A DNA stretch of 58,120 nucleotides, taken from contig DENJ01000048.1 in NCBI GenBank assembly GCA_002359635.1, forward strand, positions 47,715-105,834, written 5' to 3'. Below are positions 18,721-26,543 of this stretch, in pieces. The notes beneath the pieces were generated by a model, which did no database searches, was not told the origin of the DNA, and saw only the letters and a list, made by a program, of their open reading frames with translations. Every line of letters starts with the position of its first letter. Position 1 is the first letter of the stretch. The translations under genes and the position numbers were made by a program. The stretch comes from Burkholderiales bacterium UBA2647. GTDB lineage: Bacteria; Pseudomonadota; Gammaproteobacteria; Burkholderiales; Burkholderiaceae_E.

Positions 18721-20337
18721 TTACCGCATCAGAAACCCTTCATAGCCTTTTGCTTTGATCGCATCGCATTGTTTTCGGTAGTGCGCCATGCCGCCGGCGT
18801 AGGGCATGAAAACGCGCGGTTTGCCTGGGATGTTTGCCCCGAGATACCAAGAGTGCTTCGCTTTGGGCAGCAGGGTCGCCGCAGCGGCACGATTCACCTC
18901 CTGCATCCATTGCTCGCTCGCTTGTGCCTGCGCTTCAATATGCTGCAGGCCCTGGGCGCGCATATGGGCGATACAGTCGCTGATCCACTCGACGTGTTGC
19001 TCGATGGCAACCGGCATGTTCACCAACACGCCAGGGCTTCCAGGTCCGGTGACCATGAAAAAGTTTGGAAAACCAGGTACTTGCAGACCCAGGTAGTTCA
19101 GAGGCCCTGCCTGCCAGGCGTCTTCGAGTTTCTGTCCGTGTCGCCCTTGAAGCTTGAGGTTCAAGACGGGCCTGGTCATCGCGTCGAAACCGGTGGCAAA
19201 AACGATAGCGTCGAGCTCGTAGCGGGCATCTTTGGTTTGTACGCCGGTTTCAACAATCGAGGTGATCGGGTTTTCCCGAATATTGACCAGATCAACATGA
19301 TCCCTGTTATAGGTTTCAAAATAATCGGTATCGATCGGCGGGCGCTTGGCTGCGAACGGGTGATCGATGTCGCTGAGCATGCTTGCCTTGCTCGGGTCCT
19401 TCACGATGGCTCGTATTTTTTGTTTGATGAATTCGGCTGCAGTCTGGTTGGCGGACTCACTGCTTAGCAGATCCTTAAAGCTCGCTCGAAAACGCAGCCC
19501 ACCTTTTTCCCAAGCGCGCTCGTAAACCTCGCGGCGTTCTTCATCTGACAAGGAAAGTGCGAGGGTTTCACTGATATAAAAAGGATGTCCGTTTGGGGTT
19601 GCATGCATGATGGCTCGAATCTCTTCCGGGTGCTCCTTGCAATAAGCTTTGAAGGCATCGTCGAGTGGGCCGTTGTGAGCGGGAATGCTGTAGTTGGCGG
19701 TACGCTGGAAGACAGTCAGCGCCTTGGCCTGTTGTGCAATCACCGGAATCGCCTGAATGCCTGTCGATCCAGTACCTATAACACCAACCCGAAGCCCTGT
19801 GAAATCAACGCCTTCGTGCGGCCACTGGCCGGTGTGGTACCAGTGTCCCTTGAACCGCTCAAGCCCTGGTATGTTCGGGATGTTGGCTGAGGAAAGATTA
19901 CCCACGGCAGAGATTAAAAACTGGGCCCTGTATCGATCACCGTTGTCAGCGCAGACTTCCCATCGATTGGCCTGCTCATCGTAGTGAGCCGATAATACTT
20001 TGGTATTGAAGCGAAAACTGCGCTTAAGATCATAACGATCTGCTACAAAATTCAGATAACGCAAAATCTCCGCATAGCCTGGGTAGCGTTCGCTCCAGGT
20101 CCAGGATTTCAGTAATTCATCGGAAAAATAATAGGAATAGGAGTGGCTTTCCGAGTCGCATCGCGCGCCCGGGTAGCGGTTCCAGTACCAGGTCCCTCCA
20201 ACGCCTTCGGCCATCTCAAGCCCGAGTACCGACAAGCCGAGGCGGTCGCGAAGGCAATGCATTTGATACATCCCCGAGAAACCGGCACCAATAATGATGG
20301 CATCGAGTTGATCTTGTGCTTGTTCGTTTGCGCTCAC
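18721..20337 (-). CDS. Flavin-containing monooxygenase, Baeyer-Villiger type
   Basis: FAD- and NADPH-dependent monooxygenase, 538 residues, of the class B family that inserts oxygen next to a ketone to give an ester or lactone. The FAD motif GAGFSG (17-22), the Baeyer-Villiger fingerprint FKGHWYHTGQWP (162-173) and the NADPH motif GTGSTG (188-193) are intact, and GGTWYWNRYPGARCD is typical of cyclohexanone/steroid monooxygenase relatives. The start is GTG with a GGAG upstream. A beta-hydroxyacid dehydrogenase starts divergently 141 bases away. Real ketone specificity cannot be read from sequence. Confidence 0.88.
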   Translation of the reverse strand: MSANEQAQDQLDAIIIGAGFSGMYQMHCLRDRLGLSVLGLEMAEGVGGTWYWNRYPGARCDSESHSYSYYFSDELLKSWTWSERYPGYAEILRYLNFVADRYDLKRSFRFNTKVLSAHYDEQANRWEVCADNGDRYRAQFLISAVGNLSSANIPNIPGLERFKGHWYHTGQWPHEGVDFTGLRVGVIGTGSTGIQAIPVIAQQAKALTVFQRTANYSIPAHNGPLDDAFKAYCKEHPEEIRAIMHATPNGHPFYISETLALSLSDEERREVYERAWEKGGLRFRASFKDLLSSESANQTAAEFIKQKIRAIVKDPSKASMLSDIDHPFAAKRPPIDTDYFETYNRDHVDLVNIRENPITSIVETGVQTKDARYELDAIVFATGFDAMTRPVLNLKLQGRHGQKLEDAWQAGPLNYLGLQVPGFPNFFMVTGPGSPGVLVNMPVAIEQHVEWISDCIAHMRAQGLQHIEAQAQASEQWMQEVNRAAAATLLPKAKHSWYLGANIPGKPRVFMPYAGGMAHYRKQCDAIKAKGYEGFLMR

Positions 20338-20478
20338 GCTATGCTCCAGGTTTGTTTCGGGCGCCGTCCAATAAGGTCTTTGGCGCTAATGATGCAAGAT
20401 ACCGGAGCCTAGTGCCCGCTTCGGCTTGCCGCAAGTGACAAAGCAATTGAATCTGAAACACATGCCGATGGAGCGCCC

Positions 20479-21465
20479 ATGACGCTTGAAAATGAAAAAA
20501 AAGCCCAAGCAGGCATTGCCTCATCAAACGGGCCTCAAAGCAGCGATCTTATGACTGCGGTGCAAAGAAGCCATCAAGCCCTGCCTCGGGTCGGATGGAT
20601 CGGGACGGGCATCATGGGTCAAAGCATGGCGGGGCACTTGCTCAAGGCCGGCTATCCGCTTCGTGTTTACAACCGCAGCAAGGCAAAAGCGCAAACCCTG
20701 ATCGATACCGGCGCTATCTGGCACGACGACCTGGCTTCGCTGGCCGAGCAATCGGAGATTCTCTGCACCATGCTTGGCTATCCGAGCGATGTCGAGTCGA
20801 TCTACTGGGGTGGCCTGGGCTTGGATAAACCCGAAGCGAATAGTCTGTTCGGGTCCATGCGCCAAGGTGGTCTACTCATCGACTTCACGACATCAAGTCC
20901 TGCCCTGGCCAAAAGAATCGCCCTTCAAGCCGATAAGCTTGGCCTGAGCAGCCTGGATGCGCCGGTCTCAGGCGGTGACATTGGTGCGCGACAGGCCAAG
21001 CTCTCGATCATGGTAGGCGGCGATCCGGCTGCCTTCGATCGGGCTCGCGACCTCTTTGCCTGTATGGGCCAGCAAATCGTCTTGCAGGGGCCTGCTGGTT
21101 TCGGTCAGCATACGAAAATGTGTAACCAAATCGTGATCGCCTCAACCCTCATGGGTGTTTGTGAGGCAATTGCTTATATGAACCGAAGCGGACTCGACCC
21201 CAGTCTGGTCATGCAGTCGATCGGTAGTGGTGGCGCGGCAAGTTTTCAGCTCAACACCGTGGGGGCAAAAATCTTGCGCGGCGACTTTGAGCCAGGCTTT
21301 TTCATGGAGCACTTTGTTAAAGACATGGGCATTGCGATCGAGGAAGCGGAAAAGATGTCGCTCAGCTTGCCCGGTCTTTCCCAGGCAAAAGCTTTGTACG
21401 ACCGCTTAATCGACCAAGGCTATGGACGGCGCGGAACGCAGGCCCTGATGCGGGCTTACGACTGA
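20479..21465 (+). CDS. NAD(P)-dependent beta-hydroxyacid dehydrogenase
   Basis: Member of the 3-hydroxyisobutyrate / tartronate semialdehyde reductase family, 328 residues. The Rossmann motif GWIGTGIMG is followed by the substrate motif DAPVSGGDIGA and the catalytic-lysine segment FGQHTKMCNQ. About 35 residues precede the usual start of the fold (first GWIG at about residue 39), so a later start is possible, though the visible ATG is the first after the intergenic region. It could reduce a semialdehyde made by the neighbouring catabolic enzymes; that is inference. Confidence 0.85.
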   Translation: MTLENEKKAQAGIASSNGPQSSDLMTAVQRSHQALPRVGWIGTGIMGQSMAGHLLKAGYPLRVYNRSKAKAQTLIDTGAIWHDDLASLAEQSEILCTMLGYPSDVESIYWGGLGLDKPEANSLFGSMRQGGLLIDFTTSSPALAKRIALQADKLGLSSLDAPVSGGDIGARQAKLSIMVGGDPAAFDRARDLFACMGQQIVLQGPAGFGQHTKMCNQIVIASTLMGVCEAIAYMNRSGLDPSLVMQSIGSGGAASFQLNTVGAKILRGDFEPGFFMEHFVKDMGIAIEEAEKMSLSLPGLSQAKALYDRLIDQGYGRRGTQALMRAYD

Positions 21466-21516
21466 GTTCCTGCCGTGTTGGTCGCAGCGGGCCGCAGCAG
21501 GTTCAGACGAGGCTTG

Positions 21517-22569
21517 CTAGGCCGGCTCAAAAACGCCTTTGCCGCTGGTCTGTTGATCAAAGAGCGCATAGGCTTCGGGCGCCTGATCAAGCGTCCAACG
21601 ATGGGTAAAAAGCTGATCGAGATCAACGCCTCGGTCGGCGACATACTCAGCACAGGCAGCCTGGCCGACGGTAGAAAAGGTCCATGAGCCGATCAGCGTG
21701 ACCTGGCGTCGCAACAAATCGGGACTCACATCAAGCGTCACGCTATCCCCTTCGCCGACAAAACAGGCCTTGCCCCAGGTGCGAACGCAGCGAACTGCCT
21801 GGACCCGTGCCTTGGGCGAGGAGGAGGCATCCACCGAGGCATGAGCACCTCGTCCATGAGTGTGGTCACGAATAGCACTCACCACATCGTCGACTTCCGC
21901 CGGGTTGATCAAGATATCGGCGCCGAAAGCTTTTGCGCGTTCAAGTCGCTCCTGGCTGGTATCGAGCGCAATCACCCGTGCGCCCATTTCGGCTGCGAGC
22001 AAGGTGACTGAAAGACCGACAGGGCCTTGTCCAAAGACGGCAATGGTTTGATCACCCGTCAGTTGAAGTCGTTGCAAGGCGCCCCAAGCGGTTCCCGTGC
22101 CGCAAGAGATGGCGGCACCCGCCTTAAAGCTTAGGGCATCGGGCAGGGGCACGAGGGTGCGTGCTGGGCACTTCATGTAGCGGGCATGCGCACCATGACC
22201 CGTGGCGCCGTAGACTTCGGCAACACCATCCACGCAAAGCTGCATCCAGCCGGTTGAGCAATGATCACAAACGCCACAGCCGCGATAGTGATGCTGCATC
22301 ACCCGCATCCCTTCCCTTGCCATGGCAGGGGATACACCGGCGCCAACGGCGGCCACAACACCACAAGGCTCGTGGCCGCCAATCAGCGGGAAGGGGACAT
22401 TACCCAGACCCAGCGAGGCCGCACCGCCCGCAGCCCGGTAAAACTTAAGATCCGAGCCGCACATGCCCGATGCTTTGATCTCGAGCACGACTTCGCCCGG
22501 ACCCGGTGTGGGGTCGGGGAAATCCATCAACTCAATCTTGCGGTTGCCGCAAAACACAACACCTTTCAT
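21517..22569 (-). CDS. Zinc-dependent alcohol dehydrogenase
   Basis: Medium-chain dehydrogenase, 350 residues. Catalytic-zinc motifs CGSD and GGHEPCG, the structural-zinc loop CGVCDHCSTGWMQLC, and the NAD-binding GQGPVG are all present. I chose ATG 22569 because it overlaps the SDR stop (ATGA) and has GGAGG ahead of it; the frame is open a further 66 codons but inside the SDR gene. Translationally coupled to the SDR, it probably acts on the same substrate series. The exact alcohol is unknown. Confidence 0.87.
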   Translation of the reverse strand: MKGVVFCGNRKIELMDFPDPTPGPGEVVLEIKASGMCGSDLKFYRAAGGAASLGLGNVPFPLIGGHEPCGVVAAVGAGVSPAMAREGMRVMQHHYRGCGVCDHCSTGWMQLCVDGVAEVYGATGHGAHARYMKCPARTLVPLPDALSFKAGAAISCGTGTAWGALQRLQLTGDQTIAVFGQGPVGLSVTLLAAEMGARVIALDTSQERLERAKAFGADILINPAEVDDVVSAIRDHTHGRGAHASVDASSSPKARVQAVRCVRTWGKACFVGEGDSVTLDVSPDLLRRQVTLIGSWTFSTVGQAACAEYVADRGVDLDQLFTHRWTLDQAPEAYALFDQQTSGKGVFEPA

Positions 22570-23345
22570 CGATAGCCTCCGTCGGCCATCACCACTTGCC
22601 CCATGAGGTAAGGCATGGTGAGCAAATGCACGGCACAACGTGCCATCTCCTCGGGCTCGGCCCATCGCTTCATCCAAATCTTGGCTGATTCTTTCTCGCG
22701 GACATCGGGCGGCAATGTGGCATTCAAGTCGGTGTTGATCCAGCCTGGTGCGAGCGCATTGACGCAAATCTGCGATTCGGACAAGTGCTCAGCTGCAGTG
22801 CGCACCAGCATATTGGCAGCTGCCTTTGATGAGTCATAGTGGGCCGAGACCGGATCCTGGCTATTGATGCCATTGGTGGAGGTGACGAGCAGAATCTTGC
22901 CTCTGAAGTCACCGCGCACCGGGTTTTGCTTCATCGCCAGCGCAGCATGCTTGGTCACAAGAAATGCACCGGTGGTGTTGGTGTTGAGAACCGTATCCCA
23001 TTCGGTCTGGGTTTGATCAAAAAAGTCGGTGTTGGGCGAAACGCCCGCACTATGGATCACATAGTCAACCCGAATCCCTGCCTTGGTGATTTGCTCAAAA
23101 AAGGACGCAACAGATGCTTCGGTCCCAACCTCACAGGCAAAGGCAGCGACTTTGACTGATTTTCCCCCCGAGGCCGAACGGATGCGATCAAGCGCCTTTT
23201 CGGTTTTGTCTGGACGGCGACTTGCCGACACCACGACATCGCCCCCGCACTTAGCAATAAGTTCGGCACAGGTTAAACCGATGCCGCTTGCCCCGCCTGT
23301 AATGACAGTCGTGGTACCGCTGAAATCAAAAACTGCCTGCCCCAT
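22566..23345 (-). CDS. Short-chain dehydrogenase/reductase
   Basis: Classical SDR of 259 residues. The cofactor motif TGGASGIG (residues 16-23), the HSAG variant of the NNAG motif, the catalytic Ser in LLVTSTNG, and YDSSK (catalytic Tyr and Lys) are visible; the C-terminus ends GQVVMADGGYR as in 3-oxoacyl-ACP reductase relatives. A strong GGAGG precedes ATG 23345. It lies 48 bases downstream of sthA and overlaps the Zn-dehydrogenase, so the three may form one transcript. Confidence 0.9.
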   Translation of the reverse strand: MGQAVFDFSGTTTVITGGASGIGLTCAELIAKCGGDVVVSASRRPDKTEKALDRIRSASGGKSVKVAAFACEVGTEASVASFFEQITKAGIRVDYVIHSAGVSPNTDFFDQTQTEWDTVLNTNTTGAFLVTKHAALAMKQNPVRGDFRGKILLVTSTNGINSQDPVSAHYDSSKAAANMLVRTAAEHLSESQICVNALAPGWINTDLNATLPPDVREKESAKIWMKRWAEPEEMARCAVHLLTMPYLMGQVVMADGGYR

Positions 23346-23393
23346 GGTGACCCTCCTCGATGCGATGGGTTGATTGTTATTGTCAGATCGTTC

Positions 23394-24863
23394 TTAAATG
23401 GCCAATCGATTTAAACCATCGAGGGCTGCGGTTTTATAGCACTCAGCCAGCGTCGGGAAGTTAAACACAGCGTCGGCAAAATAATCGATCGATCCATTAT
23501 GGGCCATCAATGTTTGGCCAATGTGAATGAGTTCACTTGCGCCTTCACCCATGATGTGCACACCAAGCAATTTCTTGGTGTCGGGGCTGAAAATAATCTT
23601 CAGCATGCCTGTGCGATCGCCGATGATCTGGCCGCGAGAGATCTCGCGATAATTGGCCTTGCCGATTTCATAAGGGATGCCTGCGGCCGTGAGTTCGTCT
23701 TCGTTTTTGCCGATCGTTGATATTTCAGGAACGGTATAAATGCCGTAAGGAAATAGTCCGATACCACCTTCATGGTCCACGCGCAAACCAAAGGCGTGAC
23801 GGCTTGCGGCCCGCCCTTGTTCGTAGGATGTTGAAGCGAGCGAGGGAAAACCGATGACATCGCCCACAGCATAAATATGCTCGACGTTGCTTTGGAAGTG
23901 CTCGTTGACTGGAATGCGTTCGCGATCGTCTTTTTGCACGCCAGCTTTTTCAATGTCGAGTCTGCCTGTTGCCCCGACCCGGCCGATGGAATAAAGCGTG
24001 GCCTCGGCATGCAGCACCTTGCCGCTCTTTAAGCGAACCTCGACGGGCTTGGATACGCCTTCGAGCATATGGATCTCGGCGACTTCCTCACCCAGGCGCA
24101 TGGTCACGTTACTTTGCTGTACGACATAGGTCAGCGCTGCTGAAATCTCGTGGTCGAGGAAGGGGAGCAGGGTGGGGCGCTTGTCCACAATCGTGACTCG
24201 CACACCGAGTGCTGCAAACATCGTGGCGTATTCCACGCCGATCACACCGGCTCCAACCACGATCAGCGAGCGCGGCAAGAACTCCAAAGCGAGCACATCG
24301 TCGCTTGTGAAAATTCGCTGTCCGTCGAAGGGGATGTGACTATCGCGTGCAGCCTCGGTCCCGCAGGCGATCACGACTTTCTCGGCAGTAATCTGCCTGC
24401 GGCCATGGCCGGTTGCCGATTGCAATTCGATGGTGTGCGGATCAACAAAACGCGCGGTTGATTCGATGAGTTCGACACGATTTCGTGTCATTTGGTTACG
24501 GATCACATCGATTTCAGAACGCACGACTTGTTGCACGCGATACAGCAAATCATCGATGCTGATGTCTTGCTTCACGCGATATGAAGCGCCATAAATGCCG
24601 CGTTCGCGAAATCCCGATAAGTGCATGACCGCTTCACGGAAGGTCTTCGAAGGAATGGTACCGGTATTCACACAAACGCCGCCAACCGCTCTAGCACGCT
24701 CAATCACCGCAGCGCGCTTGCCGATTTTGGCCGCCTGAATCGCAGCGCGCTGACCCGATGGACCCGAGCCGATCACCACCAAGTCGTAGTCGTAGTCTGA
24801 TTTTTTTACTGCTTTGGTGGTCTTGTTGGCCGCTTTGACGGCTGATTCTGCCTTCGAGTCCAT
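23394..24863 (-). CDS. sthA: Soluble pyridine nucleotide transhydrogenase
   Basis: FAD enzyme that passes hydride between NADPH and NAD+. The 489 residues have the FAD motif GSGPSGQRAA, then GGVCVNTGTIPSKT, in which the second redox cysteine of lipoamide dehydrogenase and glutathione reductase is replaced by Thr; this is the hallmark of SthA. The NAD motif GAGVIGVEYA and the C-terminal FNFPTLAECYK follow. The N-terminus has an extra basic, alanine-rich leader of about 24 residues (AVKAANKTTKAVKK). Placed among several NAD(P) dehydrogenases, it could balance their cofactors. Confidence 0.92.
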   Translation of the reverse strand: MDSKAESAVKAANKTTKAVKKSDYDYDLVVIGSGPSGQRAAIQAAKIGKRAAVIERARAVGGVCVNTGTIPSKTFREAVMHLSGFRERGIYGASYRVKQDISIDDLLYRVQQVVRSEIDVIRNQMTRNRVELIESTARFVDPHTIELQSATGHGRRQITAEKVVIACGTEAARDSHIPFDGQRIFTSDDVLALEFLPRSLIVVGAGVIGVEYATMFAALGVRVTIVDKRPTLLPFLDHEISAALTYVVQQSNVTMRLGEEVAEIHMLEGVSKPVEVRLKSGKVLHAEATLYSIGRVGATGRLDIEKAGVQKDDRERIPVNEHFQSNVEHIYAVGDVIGFPSLASTSYEQGRAASRHAFGLRVDHEGGIGLFPYGIYTVPEISTIGKNEDELTAAGIPYEIGKANYREISRGQIIGDRTGMLKIIFSPDTKKLLGVHIMGEGASELIHIGQTLMAHNGSIDYFADAVFNFPTLAECYKTAALDGLNRLAI

Positions 24864-25079
24864 GACTGTGTTCTCCCAAGAGTTGTATTGTGGCGTTCGA
24901 GCGGGCTAGGCTCCCGTTGCATAGGCGCTTGTGCAAGCGCCGCCGATATTAATCACAGCGCTTGTGCTTTGTAAACATCGATTGCAGGCCGGTTCGGTCA
25001 ATATCAAGCTCGTCGGTCAGGCGCCAGCCGAAATACCCTTTGAAGGCATGAAGGAGAGCGACATTGGCGCGCCCTGGTC
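24864..25079. other. 216-base intergenic region with an 18-base palindrome
   Basis: Non-coding stretch between the unrecognised 460-residue gene and sthA, both on the minus strand. It holds a perfect palindrome at 24924-24941 (GGCGCTTG-TG-CAAGCGCC) with a related GCGCTTGTGC about 20 bases further on. There is no T-run after it on either strand, so it looks more like an operator or cruciform than a terminator. It probably contains the sthA promoter; no clear -35/-10 pair stands out. Confidence 0.4.
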
Positions 25080-26462
25080 CTAATGTCCCGCCCAGGGCTT
25101 GATGGCCGCCTTTAACGCCTTGTAGCCTTCGAGATAACGAGGACGATGGCCGCTATAAATCTGATCAAAAATCGCAAGCTGATCGTCGAGCCACGAAGCC
25201 AGAGCCTTGTTGCCAGGGTTGGCAGCCTTATAAGCCTCATTGATCAACACGAAGTGGATCCTGGGGTCGTAGGGCTGCTTCTCGCCGCCAACGGTCTCGT
25301 CGCCATCGAGCAAGCGCAACAACATGGCATCTGCCGAACCGAGGGTTTGCTCATAGATCGGTGCGCCATGAATACGGTACATCACACTCGTCATGTCTTT
25401 ACCGTTGGTCATATTGAATCCCATTTGGGTCCAAAGTTGCTTCATATCGACCTTGGCGCCAACCGCATCGAGCACCATTTGTCCCCAATCGCGCAAGACA
25501 TCGGGAGCATCGGCCATGAGATCAGTCAGACGATCACCATCTAAGTCGGTGGCATACACAATACAGGGACGGTGCCTGATCATGTCGTGCATCAGGAGCC
25601 CGAAATTCGTGTCCGAAATATGCTCATAGACTTCGCCACCCCAGTGCTCCATGCCGTTTTTGAAGTCGCTTGGTAATAAGGCAACAATCGCATCCACATT
25701 GGCGCGATGCTCTTCATAAGCGTCGACCGTGTATTGACGTTTGAGCTTGAATTGGGTGCCCTGTAGGAGCCAACGGAAAATGCCCGCGTTGACGGCGTCT
25801 TCTTGGGCCTGGGTCGGTTTGGTCGCAACCCGACCAATCTGACCGCTCTCATGGACCATTTGCAAGAAAAGGCGTGCCGCATAGGCCATACGCACACCCG
25901 GTGTATTCATTTCCGAATGAATCACACCCGTGGCGGGGTCAACCTTGAATTTCTTCTTATCCTGCGAATAGGGCAGTCCCGGCATGAAACGAATGCTGGT
26001 AATGCCGCCGTAGGGTCGAACATTACAGTAAACGCCAGCGGCAGTGCGCAAGGGTGCGTTGGCCGATTTGCCGTTTACAACAACCTTTTTGCCGCCTTCA
26101 TTGACCATGAAGTCGCCCGCGGTCGACCATTTCAGTGCGGTGTAGTCCAGTTTGCCAAACCAGTCGAGTGATACAAGTTTTGTATCGTGGCGAAACTGCG
26201 CCATCATCGGCACGCCTAAAAAGGGCAGGCCCAACACATCAAGCGCCATGATGGTGCCATTGAGTGCAAACATATCGGTGAAGGCATGAGCGACAGGCTT
26301 GACGTCTTCTGTCCAATGACCGCCTTCCCAAATGATGGCATCAGGATGCCCGGTGGGACGAATCGAAGAGCGCTTGTAAATACTGTCTAAGAGCTTGAAC
26401 AAATCGCCGTGTTGCTCTTCCTGGGCGATTTTCAAGAGGTCAAGTGTTTGGGTTTGCGACAT
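25080..26462 (-). CDS. Unrecognised 460-residue cytosolic protein
   Basis: I do not recognise this family. The protein starts MSQTQTLDLLKIAQEEQHGD and has no signal peptide or strong membrane helix. It is rich in conserved-looking aromatic and glycine segments (IIWEGGHWTEDVKPVAHAFT, YCNVRPYGGITSIRFMPGLP, MEHWGGEVYEHISDTNFGLL) and histidines, and has an acidic DLDGDRLTDLMAD stretch. No P-loop, Rossmann or HExxH motif is seen. It sits between the Xaa-Pro aminopeptidase (81 bases upstream) and sthA on the same strand. Codon use and length leave little doubt that it is a real gene; an enzymatic role is a guess. Confidence 0.85.
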   Translation of the reverse strand: MSQTQTLDLLKIAQEEQHGDLFKLLDSIYKRSSIRPTGHPDAIIWEGGHWTEDVKPVAHAFTDMFALNGTIMALDVLGLPFLGVPMMAQFRHDTKLVSLDWFGKLDYTALKWSTAGDFMVNEGGKKVVVNGKSANAPLRTAAGVYCNVRPYGGITSIRFMPGLPYSQDKKKFKVDPATGVIHSEMNTPGVRMAYAARLFLQMVHESGQIGRVATKPTQAQEDAVNAGIFRWLLQGTQFKLKRQYTVDAYEEHRANVDAIVALLPSDFKNGMEHWGGEVYEHISDTNFGLLMHDMIRHRPCIVYATDLDGDRLTDLMADAPDVLRDWGQMVLDAVGAKVDMKQLWTQMGFNMTNGKDMTSVMYRIHGAPIYEQTLGSADAMLLRLLDGDETVGGEKQPYDPRIHFVLINEAYKAANPGNKALASWLDDQLAIFDQIYSGHRPRYLEGYKALKAAIKPWAGH

Positions 26463-26543
26463 GAGCTTGGGCCTTAATTTGAAGTAACTGTTGCTGGCAA
26501 AGCGAAGCCGTTCTGGATAGCTCCCGTTCTCTATTATCGCATT

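Noticed and set aside
22570..22767. Longer Zn-alcohol dehydrogenase start at 22767
   Set aside because: It would lie inside the SDR gene; the ATG at 22569 has GGAGG and an ATGA overlap.
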